DNA from: a virus
Direction: 5' to 3' (one strand)
DNA length: 35,986 nt
Virus record (IMG/VR): IMGVR_UViG_3300029319_000184
Coordinates: 1-35,986 of that record
Every line of letters begins with the position of its first letter. Position 1 is the stretch's first letter. Below are positions 16,393 through 22,683 of this stretch, in pieces. The notes beneath the pieces were generated by a model. The model was not told the origin of the DNA, did not search any database, and saw only the letters and a list, made by a program, of their open reading frames with translations. The position numbers were made by a program, and so were the translations under genes.

Positions 16393-17356
16393 TTTTTGGC
16401 TCCATGATTCGTAGAGTCCTGTTGCCTGGGCTCTCGGTAACGTATTCTTTGTAAAGTTCTGGGTGGTCCTGCGAGAATCTTTTCTTATCAAAGTTTGCGC
16501 GAGGCTTTGATGGCTTCCACGTAGCAACCCCAGCGATACCTAAAGACTCTCCAATACAACTTCGTAGTTGATTCTCTAGTTCATTTTTCTTTACTGTTGC
16601 TGCCTTGTGCTCTTCTCGCGCCTTCAATATTTTTTCGTACAGTTCCCTTTCTGCAACGCTTGCCACCCTAAGGGGCTCATCTGCAACCCTTGGGTTGACC
16701 TTAAAAACTTTACCAAGAGCCTCTCTGCACATGTCTGTTGAGTCTGGAGGTGGCGGAGTTTCAGACACAACGTACTTCTCCCACCACTCATCAGCTATGT
16801 TTAGTATTTGTTCCCCAAGTTCCTTGTCCCTTTCGATTCGATAAACACGAAAGTCGTCAAGGCTAAACAGCGTTGCTATATCCCAGTATGGAGCATCAAA
16901 TATCTCCATATAGACTCTCATCTGAACCTCTACATCTAGAGGAACATCTGTTGTTCCTGTCTTACCCCATCCCTTCCTAAACCTTCGAGTCTTGGCGTCC
17001 ATACCAAAGCAGACACCGTTGTGTTCAACCATGGCGTCTGGTGTGCCAAAGATACGTGGCCGGGTCGGGTGCCAAGTTAAGCCCCTCTCCCAAAGGCGAC
17101 ATCCCTCCCCTAAATGAAGCTCGTATAGCTCAAATACGTATTTCTCCATCACCCGGCCACGCATCAAGACTGCGTCATCATTTTCTTCTGACTCGAACAA
17201 CCCAGTCTTTTCAGACCAGATTTTAAATAAACTTTTTTCAAAAGATCCTATTTTGTCTGCCGCATCAGCTCCTGACATCATAATTGCAGCAACGTCTGTT
17301 CCGCCGAGCCCCTTTTTGCGCTCAGCAAGCCATGCTTGGCGTTCAGTTTGGTTCAT
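16376..17356 (-). CDS. YqaJ/lambda-exonuclease-like nuclease (326 aa)
   Basis: Motifs of the PD-(D/E)XK viral exonuclease family appear in order: Gly-Leu-Gly-Gly-Thr-Asp near residues 16-21, Arg-Gly-Arg-Val-Met-Glu71, Gly-Thr-Pro-Asp107, Met-Asp120-Ala-Lys122, and Gln145 in Val-Glu-Val-Gln. Asp120 replaces the more usual Glu before the lysine. Such enzymes resect a DNA end to expose a single strand for RecT, encoded next. The ATG at 17356 has AGGAGA eight bases upstream; the ATG 48 bases earlier overlaps the -35 box and is rejected. It is the first gene of the operon under the 17376-17404 promoter. The C-terminal third is an extra helical region. Confidence 0.85.
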   Translation of the reverse strand: MNQTERQAWLAERKKGLGGTDVAAIMMSGADAADKIGSFEKSLFKIWSEKTGLFESEENDDAVLMRGRVMEKYVFELYELHLGEGCRLWERGLTWHPTRPRIFGTPDAMVEHNGVCFGMDAKTRRFRKGWGKTGTTDVPLDVEVQMRVYMEIFDAPYWDIATLFSLDDFRVYRIERDKELGEQILNIADEWWEKYVVSETPPPPDSTDMCREALGKVFKVNPRVADEPLRVASVAERELYEKILKAREEHKAATVKKNELENQLRSCIGESLGIAGVATWKPSKPRANFDKKRFSQDHPELYKEYVTESPGNRTLRIMEPKNDDSN

Positions 17357-17375
17357 GGTTGTTTCTCCTAAATCA

Positions 17376-17404
17376 AAGATACTTCTTTGAGTAAAGTGTG
17401 TCAA
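17376..17404 (-). promoter_or_regulatory. Promoter of exonuclease/recT operon
   Basis: On the minus strand, TTGACA (17404-17399), a 17-base spacer and TATCTT (17381-17376) form a near-consensus sigma70 promoter. The predicted transcript starts near 17369, at the ribosome site, giving a very short leader. Confidence 0.7.
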
Positions 17405-17421
17405 GGGGCCACACCCCTATG

Positions 17422-17450
17422 TGGACAAAACTTGTCCGCTACGCTACTTT
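17422..17450 (+). promoter_or_regulatory. Candidate divergent promoter of the HTH gene
   Basis: TGGACA (17422-17427), 17 bases and TACTTT (17445-17450) form a plausible but weaker promoter for the 17471 gene. Its -35 box lies 18 bases from the -35 of the opposing promoter, and the 17423-17437 palindrome covers it. Confidence 0.4.
17423..17437. promoter_or_regulatory. Palindromic operator candidate
   Basis: GGACAA and TTGTCC are perfect inverted halves around AAC. The site lies between the two divergent promoters and beside an HTH gene, so it is probably bound by that regulator. The half-site GGACA also occurs in the 34875-34887 palindrome. Confidence 0.5.
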
Positions 17451-17470
17451 TTATTTACAAGGTGTGCCAG

Positions 17471-17710
17471 ATGATCATCGAGACTTACAGAAAAAGCCTG
17501 CCAGGTAGAAGCACCAGGGTTCTGTTTATACAGTGGCTGAATGGTGAGTTAGTAAAGTTCGACTTGAAACTGAGTGTTGGGTATTTAAGAGACCTTGAAT
17601 ATGGAAGAAAAACACCTTCTCTGCCTCTGGCTATTGGTATCGAAAAAGCTACAGGTGGTGTAGTATCTGTAAGAGAGTGGCTTGGTTTAAACTCAAGCCT
17701 TCGTTCATAA
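17471..17710 (+). CDS. HTH transcriptional regulator, Cro/YdaS-like (79 aa)
   Basis: I chose the ATG at 17471, with AAGGTG just upstream; the longer frame would run through the promoter region. Residues 34-70 show the pattern of a Cro/YdaS-type HTH: Ser-Val-Gly-Tyr-Leu-Arg-Asp-Leu-Glu-Tyr-Gly-Arg-Lys-Thr-Pro-Ser, then Ala-Ile-Gly-Ile-Glu-Lys-Ala-Thr and Val-Ser-Val-Arg-Glu-Trp. It is small enough to be a Cro-like DNA-binding dimer. The gene is divergent from the exonuclease/recT operon with a palindrome between them, so it probably represses one or both promoters. Its own regulation is likely through the same site. Confidence 0.65.
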   Translation: MIIETYRKSLPGRSTRVLFIQWLNGELVKFDLKLSVGYLRDLEYGRKTPSLPLAIGIEKATGGVVSVREWLGLNSSLRS

Positions 17711-17721
17711 ATGGAGCAGAC

Positions 17722-17961
17722 ATGAGTCTAAAAGAAAAAGTTCAAGAAATGCGCGAGGTAACTCGAGTCAGGTCATTTCAACACCCGTGGTCAACGCAGC
17801 AGGTATACGCAACCCTGTATGCATACATTGACGAGCTTGAGACCAAACTGAAGGAAGCATCAAAGCCAGCGCCAAAAAAGGCCCCAGCTAAGAAGGCCAC
17901 GGCCAAGAAGGCCCCAGCTAAAAAGTCCTCAACAAAGCGGGCTCCAGCCAAAAAGAAGTAG
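17722..17961 (+). CDS. Small protein with histone-H1-like Lys/Ala/Pro tail (79 aa)
   Basis: GGAG lies five bases before the ATG at 17722. Residues 1-48 form a helical domain (Trp23, Gln-Gln-Val-Tyr-Ala and a charged helix). Residues 49-79 are a Lys/Ala/Pro repeat of the Ala-Lys-Lys-Ala-Pro type, as in histone H1 tails and bacterial H1-like proteins. Such tails bind DNA by charge. The gene follows the HTH gene by eleven bases, so the two are probably co-transcribed. It may compact or mark phage DNA or modulate the regulator. Its stop codon abuts that of the next, convergent gene with no gap. Confidence 0.6.
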   Translation: MSLKEKVQEMREVTRVRSFQHPWSTQQVYATLYAYIDELETKLKEASKPAPKKAPAKKATAKKAPAKKSSTKRAPAKKK

Positions 17962-18189
17962 CTATGCGTCTACAGGGTCCTTGAGTGCGGACATTAGAAT
18001 CTCAAATTCTGCTTGGGTTTTATGAGATTCTAAATGGTCCTCAAGCTTTTTTAGTGCTGACTCTTTAGTGATTGCCTCTATGACTGGGTCTTCGTCAACA
18101 TCGAATACCTGAACAGACTGTTCTCCAACGATAATGGTCCACCCGTCCTTGGTGGACCACTTTCTTTCGTTTGCGGTTACTTCAAGCAT
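17962..18189 (-). CDS. Small acidic protein (75 aa)
   Basis: The product is a 75-residue acidic protein. Its first half looks beta-rich (Trp-Thr-Ile-Ile-Val, Val-Gln-Val-Phe-Asp-Val) and its second half helical. It overlaps the preceding gene by eight bases and is last in the replication operon. It is not recognised. No terminator separates it from the convergent 17722 gene. Confidence 0.5.
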   Translation of the reverse strand: MLEVTANERKWSTKDGWTIIVGEQSVQVFDVDEDPVIEAITKESALKKLEDHLESHKTQAEFEILMSALKDPVDA

Positions 18190-18796
18190 CTAGTTCCTGC
18201 GGTTTAATGATGTTTTTGTAGCCACAACCATCATACGGTATTGGAGCGTTGTCCATCCAGTGCTTAATTGATTTAACAATTTCGCTTTGTCCAATGTCAT
18301 AGCACTGAACGTACAGTGAATTGTCCGGTATAAGCGGAGACATCCACAAAAAATCAACGATCCTGTGCATCTGTCTTCGCGCATTTTCAGTCATTGATAG
18401 CGCTACATATGGCGTAGTCATCATCCAGGTATACGACTTGTCGAGTGTCTCTTCGTCTAGCGATCCCTCTTGGTACCACTCATAGAAGTATGCGCCAGCA
18501 AAATCTATCAGGTCATCAATGCTGTCAAGATCATTAGATGCAGCCATGAACGTGCTCGATGTCTGTAGCATGATGTAGTCCAAGCCATACGCTATAAACT
18601 TTACGTAGTGACCATCTTCGATGAACCTCATCACCTTGTTGGCTGCGGCGTGGAGAAGAAACTCATCCCCTCCACCGACAGACATAGCGTTGGTTAGCCC
18701 AGGTCTTCCAAGAACAATCTTCTTGTCGTCCTCACTTAAGTATTTGTCTACAAACGTTGCCATTTTACCTGTGGTGTCTTGTGCTTCAGAAAACAC
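18182..18796 (-). CDS. Unknown protein of the replication operon (204 aa)
   Basis: The favoured start is GTG at 18796, overlapping the helicase stop (TAGTG) with GGAG seven bases upstream. An alternative ATG at 18763 follows a GACACCAC motif also found ahead of other genes in this window. The product is helical, rich in Tyr, Trp, Met and Asp, with a Tyr/Phe-rich segment near 108-114 and no membrane segment. The family is not recognised. Coupling to the helicase suggests a replication-associated role. Confidence 0.5.
   Translation of the reverse strand: MFSEAQDTTGKMATFVDKYLSEDDKKIVLGRPGLTNAMSVGGGDEFLLHAAANKVMRFIEDGHYVKFIAYGLDYIMLQTSSTFMAASNDLDSIDDLIDFAGAYFYEWYQEGSLDEETLDKSYTWMMTTPYVALSMTENARRQMHRIVDFLWMSPLIPDNSLYVQCYDIGQSEIVKSIKHWMDNAPIPYDGCGYKNIIKPQELDA
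18771..18778 (-). repeat. GACACCAC motif copy
   Basis: An exact copy of the 8-mer lies just upstream of the alternative ATG at 18763. Other copies are at 21143, 22667 and 26190, plus one inside a gene at 21389, all on the minus strand. Confidence 0.5.
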
Positions 18797-20133
18797 TATT
18801 TCTCTCCATTTTCAGATTTTTCTACTAACTCTGGTTTTGCCATTGATATAACGTTGTCGTCTTTTTCCTTGACCCAAACGTATGTCCTTTGGCCCATGAT
18901 TCTACGGCGAACTCGCTCGTATCCAAGCTGCCTCATAATGTCCCCAACTCTCATTTCGTTGTTACGAGTCATCTGGTATTTTTCAAGACTTAAGGCTTGG
19001 GTCATTATCTCGCTTGTGGATGACCTTCTCATGTTTCCAATCAGCCACTCTTCAATAACTTCATGCCATGGGTCGTACTGCCTGAAGTCAGATGATTGAG
19101 CCTCAAGCTCTTGCGCTGCCTCATTTTCAAGGTACCACTTCTCCCCATTGTTGTAGGCCACGACAGCCTCTGCCCATATTTGGGCTCGGTTATTCGTCGT
19201 CCAATCAGTATCGATTGTACCAATCTGTACAGGCCAATACCTTCGAGACCCAGTCATGTCGGTAATGAACTCACCCTTGTTGGTGGTTCCACAGAAAACA
19301 GTGTGCCTCTTGAGTGTGATTGGCATGCGACCGTATGGAGGCCTAAACGTGTCTTCCTGTGCCGAAAGGAACGCTTTCGTAGATGAGTTGTGAGCCCTTC
19401 TGATTGAGTCAAGCTCAGCAACCTCATACAGCCACGCTCTGTGAATCTGCATGTATGCGTTACTTGATCCAATATCCATGGGAGTATCGCAAAAGTATTC
19501 GTCTGAAGCCAGAAGCCTGAACGTCGTACTCTTCCTTGCGCCCTGAGGTCCAACAAGAATCAGAACGCAGTCAGCTTTGCAACCAGGGTTCATGGCGCGG
19601 GCAATACACTGTACAAGCCACCTTCGCCCCATTTCTCTGGTCAGCTTAGTGTCCTCGGCCCCAACGGCCCTGATCAGCCATTCGTCGATACGTGGAGTTC
19701 CGTCCCATTCGATTTCTTTAAGCCAGTCAACGAGAGGGTTCTTGCCGTTCTCTTCGGCAAAGAATCCAACAGACTCAAGAATACAATCGGTGCTGAAGTG
19801 GACATCATAGTGCCTATGCATCCATCTTTTGATTCTGGTTGCATCGGTGTCTGAAAAGTCCTTATCATCCATCTTTATGACGTTTCGGAATGTGTCTAGC
19901 CAAATCTTTCCAGCCCATCGCCTATCGTATTGAAGGATAGTGATAAGGTTTGGAACCGTAGAAGAAACCTTTTCCGTTCCGTCTCTCTTTGTTGTGGTCT
20001 CTAAACGCGATGAAACGCGAGCCTGCGGGCCAGTTTGATTGCCAGAGTTGTAAGACTCTTTTGCGGCTGAGAGCAGTTGGGAGAGGGTGGGAGCGTCGGG
20101 CTCACCGTTTAGTATTTCATCAAGGTCTTTCAA
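18796..20133 (-). CDS. VapE-like SF3-type replicative helicase (445 aa)
   Basis: The product resembles virulence-associated protein E, a P-loop NTPase of phage replication modules. The Walker A motif is Gly-Pro-Gln-Gly-Ala-Arg-Lys-Ser-Thr (195-203). Trp-Leu-Tyr-Glu-Val-Ala-Glu-Leu-Asp (234-242) is the Walker B region, Cys-Gly-Thr-Thr-Asn (281-285) is sensor-like, and Gly-Ser-Arg-Arg-Tyr-Trp-Pro-Val (295-302) carries the conserved arginines. Residues 395-430 look like a winged-helix DNA-binding end. The start is TTG at 20133, supported by GGAGG five bases before it; no ATG is available before residue 88. It overlaps the primase gene by 14 bases. With that primase it probably forms the phage replisome core. 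Confidence 0.82.
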   Translation of the reverse strand: MKDLDEILNGEPDAPTLSQLLSAAKESYNSGNQTGPQARVSSRLETTTKRDGTEKVSSTVPNLITILQYDRRWAGKIWLDTFRNVIKMDDKDFSDTDATRIKRWMHRHYDVHFSTDCILESVGFFAEENGKNPLVDWLKEIEWDGTPRIDEWLIRAVGAEDTKLTREMGRRWLVQCIARAMNPGCKADCVLILVGPQGARKSTTFRLLASDEYFCDTPMDIGSSNAYMQIHRAWLYEVAELDSIRRAHNSSTKAFLSAQEDTFRPPYGRMPITLKRHTVFCGTTNKGEFITDMTGSRRYWPVQIGTIDTDWTTNNRAQIWAEAVVAYNNGEKWYLENEAAQELEAQSSDFRQYDPWHEVIEEWLIGNMRRSSTSEIMTQALSLEKYQMTRNNEMRVGDIMRQLGYERVRRRIMGQRTYVWVKEKDDNVISMAKPELVEKSENGEK

Positions 20134-21130
20134 CTTGGCCTCCCTCTACTTCAGCAAGAGGAAGACGATAACAAGCTCGAGCACCAAGCTGCATCTGTAT
20201 TGTTCTGGCGTACTCGTCACCCTTTGAGTCAGGGTCCGTGCCAACGTAGATGTCTGCACCCTCTGGTATCAAAAGCTGCCCTACGCTACCAAATGATCCT
20301 GATGTTCCTCCAAGCACGGCAAGCTTGAGGGATTCTTTCTCCGCAACAGCAGATACTTTAATGAAGTCGGTGATGCCCTCGACAAACAGAACACCGTCAA
20401 TGTCTGTTGATGAGCCTTTCATCATCTTAACTGCGTGCCTGTTTGGCATGAACAATCCACCAGCCTGAAACCCACTGGGCCACAATGTCTTTGGCGCACC
20501 ATTTGTTTCACAGACGGCTCGCGCATGAATGCTACAAAACCTGCCTTGCGAATCAAACGCAGGGACAATCAATCTCCATGTCATACTGCGTCCTCCCGGC
20601 CACCACTTAGGCCATGCGTATGCTGCCCTACTTGGAGTAACGCGAGCCACGCCTGTTCTGGCAAGGGACGCTACATCTAGATTTCTTGATGACAAGAACT
20701 CAAAAATAGGATCATCTTCTGGCACTTCATGTAGCTTAAGTGAGCTTTTCCATAGAGAGTGGACTTCGCTCGCAGGCGGTCTAGCATTCTGTTTTGCTGA
20801 TGCTTTTTCTGGTGTGATTACCTCAAGGTTTCGAGACTCTTCAAACCATTCTCTGGTTTTATCTTTGTCAGAGTCAGAAGCATTTTTGAAGTTAGATCCT
20901 GATATTGTGTAACAGACAAGGTCTGCACCAGATCCACCAATGCCGCATCGATGACACTTCCAACCAAGTTCGTCCCTGCGAAGACCGATTGGGCCGCGCT
21001 TGTCTGTGCTTCCCCGCTCTTCAGCGCCACAGGACGGACAAGGCCCAAACGAGTTGCCTCTTTTTGGACTTAATCCTAAATTTTTAGCTATTCCAGATAC
21101 AGATATAGATTCTACTTTTTTCAGCCACAC
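20120..21130 (-). CDS. Zinc-finger/TOPRIM DNA primase (336 aa)
   Basis: An N-terminal zinc-binding site uses Cys31, Cys34, Cys59 and Cys62 (Cys-Pro-Ser-Cys-Gly and Cys-His-Arg-Cys-Gly). The C-terminal part is a TOPRIM domain, with catalytic Glu251 in Val-Glu-Gly-Ile-Thr-Asp and the Asp299-Pro-Asp301 pair that binds metal. This is the DnaG/P4-type primase arrangement that makes RNA primers for replication. The start is GTG, with GGAG eight bases upstream. No helicase domain is fused; the VapE-like helicase follows with a 14-base overlap. A GACACCAC motif sits directly before the ribosome site. Confidence 0.83.
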   Translation of the reverse strand: MWLKKVESISVSGIAKNLGLSPKRGNSFGPCPSCGAEERGSTDKRGPIGLRRDELGWKCHRCGIGGSGADLVCYTISGSNFKNASDSDKDKTREWFEESRNLEVITPEKASAKQNARPPASEVHSLWKSSLKLHEVPEDDPIFEFLSSRNLDVASLARTGVARVTPSRAAYAWPKWWPGGRSMTWRLIVPAFDSQGRFCSIHARAVCETNGAPKTLWPSGFQAGGLFMPNRHAVKMMKGSSTDIDGVLFVEGITDFIKVSAVAEKESLKLAVLGGTSGSFGSVGQLLIPEGADIYVGTDPDSKGDEYARTIQMQLGARACYRLPLAEVEGGQVERP

Positions 21131-21142
21131 TGTTGTTTCTCC

Positions 21143-21150
21143 GTGGTGTC
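21143..21150 (-). repeat. GACACCAC motif copy
   Basis: An exact 8-mer sits immediately 5' of the GGAG ribosome site of the primase gene, in the 20-base gap after the HTH gene. Confidence 0.5.
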
Positions 21151-21423
21151 TTATGGTTGGGACGGCTTGATTTTGTACATCACCTGTTGTTTGTCAGTGA
21201 TAAGGATAGACATTGAGATCCCAGTTTCTTTGCCTACTTTTGCTGCGTATCGGACCAAAGTGTCAACGGTAGCTGGTGGTCGCTTACCATTAAGAACTCC
21301 CCAAAGGTGTGTGTGGCCACAACCCATGAGATTGGCCGCTTCACGATAGCTTCCGCCAACGTGATCGAATAGCGCTTGAAGCGCGTTTGTGGTGTCTATT
21401 ACGATTCTTTTTGAATCTTGCAT
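21151..21423 (-). CDS. HTH regulator leading the replication operon (90 aa)
   Basis: Residues 25-55 fit a helix-turn-helix: Tyr-Arg-Glu-Ala-Ala-Asn-Leu-Met-Gly-Cys-Gly, then His-Leu-Trp-Gly-Val-Leu-Asn-Gly-Lys. The rest is helical with a basic end. It is the first gene of the replication operon and divergent from the 21577 cassette. A palindrome overlaps the -35 box of its own promoter, so autoregulation is likely. GGGGGAG provides a strong ribosome site. Confidence 0.65.
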   Translation of the reverse strand: MQDSKRIVIDTTNALQALFDHVGGSYREAANLMGCGHTHLWGVLNGKRPPATVDTLVRYAAKVGKETGISMSILITDKQQVMYKIKPSQP

Positions 21424-21446
21424 TATCTCCCCCTTTTGGTGTTATC

Positions 21447-21475
21447 ACCGTAGGACACAAGGTTGCGCCTGTCAA
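21447..21475 (-). promoter_or_regulatory. Candidate promoter of the replication operon
   Basis: On the minus strand, TTGACA (21475-21470), 17 bases and TACGGT (21452-21447) lie just ahead of the HTH gene. The -35 is perfect and the -10 weak, as in promoters that need an activator. The context CCTTGACA matches the 17.4 kb promoter. Confidence 0.5.
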
Positions 21476-21483
21476 GGATGACA
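21470..21483. promoter_or_regulatory. Inverted repeat over the -35 box
   Basis: TGTCA-AGGA-TGACA is a perfect inverted repeat with 5-base arms that includes the -35 hexamer of the replication promoter. It is a likely repressor site, with the adjacent HTH product as the obvious candidate. Confidence 0.4.
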
Positions 21484-21532
21484 GTACACTACATCTTGTT
21501 CAAATCTTTTACGGGCGCGAATTTAATCTTCC

Positions 21533-21541
21533 TGCTATGAT
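21533..21541 (+). promoter_or_regulatory. Extended -10 promoter of the orphan cassette
   Basis: TGCTATGAT is an extended -10 element 35 bases before the 21577 start. No good -35 hexamer is spaced correctly. It matches the core of the late promoter at 6986-6994. Confidence 0.45.
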
Positions 21542-21576
21542 ACGATTGATAAAATGCTCAACCTTTTGGTGGTTTT

Positions 21577-21945
21577 ATGGCTCTCAAAGTAAGTGGATAC
21601 GCTAGTTCAAGTGGATTGAAAAACAAAATCGTGTACCAATCCACAGTTACCGCAACAACGGACGTAGATGTACTTGGTACTGGTGGATCAATTATTTCTC
21701 TCGATCTTGATAATCTTCACAGTGCTACTGTTTACTTTAAGATGAAGACAAGCTCTGGCGTTTACACTGCTGGTTCAACATTCCCTGATTATCAGTTTCG
21801 CATCCCAGCAAACACCGCTAAGCGATTTGACTTCACTGATGGTCTACGCTTTGATCAGCTCACCTTCTGGTGTAATGATGGCCCACAAAACACAGACACT
21901 GACAACCCAGGCGGAACAGTCCTTGCTACCTTCGTGATCAAGTAG
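21577..21945 (+). CDS. Small virion-type protein, relocated cassette gene 1 (122 aa)
   Basis: The product belongs to the same beta-rich family as 12002. It has Ile-Ser-Leu-Asp-Leu-Asp-Asn, a Val-Tyr-Phe-Lys strand, Gly-Leu-Arg-Phe...Leu-Thr-Phe-Trp-Cys, and a final Asp-Thr-Asp-Asn-Pro-Gly-Gly...Val segment. It lies with 21954 as a + strand island between minus-strand early genes and has its own extended -10 promoter. The role is inferred to be virion decoration or host attachment. Its early-region position is odd for that and may reflect a recent cassette duplication or a moron-like insertion. Confidence 0.55.
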   Translation: MALKVSGYASSSGLKNKIVYQSTVTATTDVDVLGTGGSIISLDLDNLHSATVYFKMKTSSGVYTAGSTFPDYQFRIPANTAKRFDFTDGLRFDQLTFWCNDGPQNTDTDNPGGTVLATFVIK

Positions 21946-21953
21946 GAAGAAAG

Positions 21954-22325
21954 ATGGCTCTTACAACAAGCACAATCTCTGAGAATCTTTTCACTACTAT
22001 TTCCGAAGAATCGGATCTAGGCTTAAGTTTGGTTCTCTTTAATAATGCAAACACCACGATCTACGCAATGGAGTTTGTAAACCCAAACACTACTCCGGTT
22101 TATGTTCGACACATCTGGGGAACAAACCCTGCCCTGTTGAGCACTAGTACTGATTTTGACAACTGCTACCTCATTCCTGGGTCGGGAAGTTTTTCAGTGT
22201 ATTGCGGAACTGGCTATCTCGTAACCAGTGGGATTATCATGTGGGCATCGACACAGACTGGCACTCAGACACTAAGCGCGCCAACAAGCCCAGTAACAGT
22301 GAAGATTGCTTACAAAAATACTTGA
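21954..22325 (+). CDS. Small virion-type protein, relocated cassette gene 2 (123 aa)
   Basis: The product aligns with that of 12370 in order: Met-Ala...Thr-Thr-Ser-Thr-Ile at the N-terminus, Ile-Tyr-Ala-Met-Glu, Asn-Pro...Pro-Val-Tyr-Val-Arg, Ser-Thr-Ser-Thr, Trp-Ala-Ser-Thr and a closing Val-Lys-Ile-Ala strand. Gene order matches the 12002/12370 pair. The TGA stop is followed directly by the stop of the convergent minus-strand gene, with no terminator between them. The function is inferred as for its paralogue. Confidence 0.55.
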   Translation: MALTTSTISENLFTTISEESDLGLSLVLFNNANTTIYAMEFVNPNTTPVYVRHIWGTNPALLSTSTDFDNCYLIPGSGSFSVYCGTGYLVTSGIIMWASTQTGTQTLSAPTSPVTVKIAYKNT

Positions 22326-22652
22326 TTACCTGTAGTAGTCATAAAATGGCTCTGGTGGAATCAGGCAGCTTTTGAACTCGCAGCTTCTAACTGTTGAGTC
22401 CACAACGTAATGAATCGTTAGTGGGTCATACCAAGTTGGTTTTCTTGACCTAATTATCATTCCACTGTTTAGGCCTGGACACTTTATGGTAGCCTTGCAT
22501 TCATATAGACCATTTGATGCCTGAACTATCCAGGCCTTGTCTTCCACAGTTTCGTCAAAGATTTTGTATCGGTACGAACCTCTATCAAAATCTTCAGCAA
22601 AGCTGACCAAACTCATCAGGCTTAGGCCTATGAGTGTAGTTAGTATTGTCAT
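22326..22652 (-). CDS. Secreted small Cys-containing protein (108 aa)
   Basis: I chose the ATG at 22652, where GAGGAG is well placed. The first 19 residues form a classical signal peptide (Leu-rich core, Ser-Phe-Ala before Glu-Asp). The mature part has four Cys in two Cys-x-x-x-x-Cys / Cys-x-x-x-Cys pairs and many Tyr, which fits a disulfide-bonded periplasmic protein. It is not recognised. A secreted protein at the end of an early operon could act in superinfection exclusion or envelope modification, which is speculation. Confidence 0.5.
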   Translation of the reverse strand: MTILTTLIGLSLMSLVSFAEDFDRGSYRYKIFDETVEDKAWIVQASNGLYECKATIKCPGLNSGMIIRSRKPTWYDPLTIHYVVDSTVRSCEFKSCLIPPEPFYDYYR

Positions 22653-22666
22653 GTTGTTCTCCTCTT

Positions 22667-22674
22667 GTGGTGTC
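22667..22674 (-). repeat. GACACCAC motif copy
   Basis: An exact 8-mer within CCTTGACACCAC lies just 5' of the GAGGAG site of the secreted-protein gene. The TTGACA it contains has no -10 at the right distance. Confidence 0.5.
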
Positions 22675-22683
22675 AAGGTTTAA

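Noticed and set aside
17357-17404. Longer N-terminus of the exonuclease
   Set aside because: It would place the start codon in the -35 box; the ATG at 17356 has a consensus ribosome site.
22667-22679. CCTTGACA before the secreted-protein gene as a promoter
   Set aside because: The -35-like hexamer has no -10 within 15-19 bases before the start codon.
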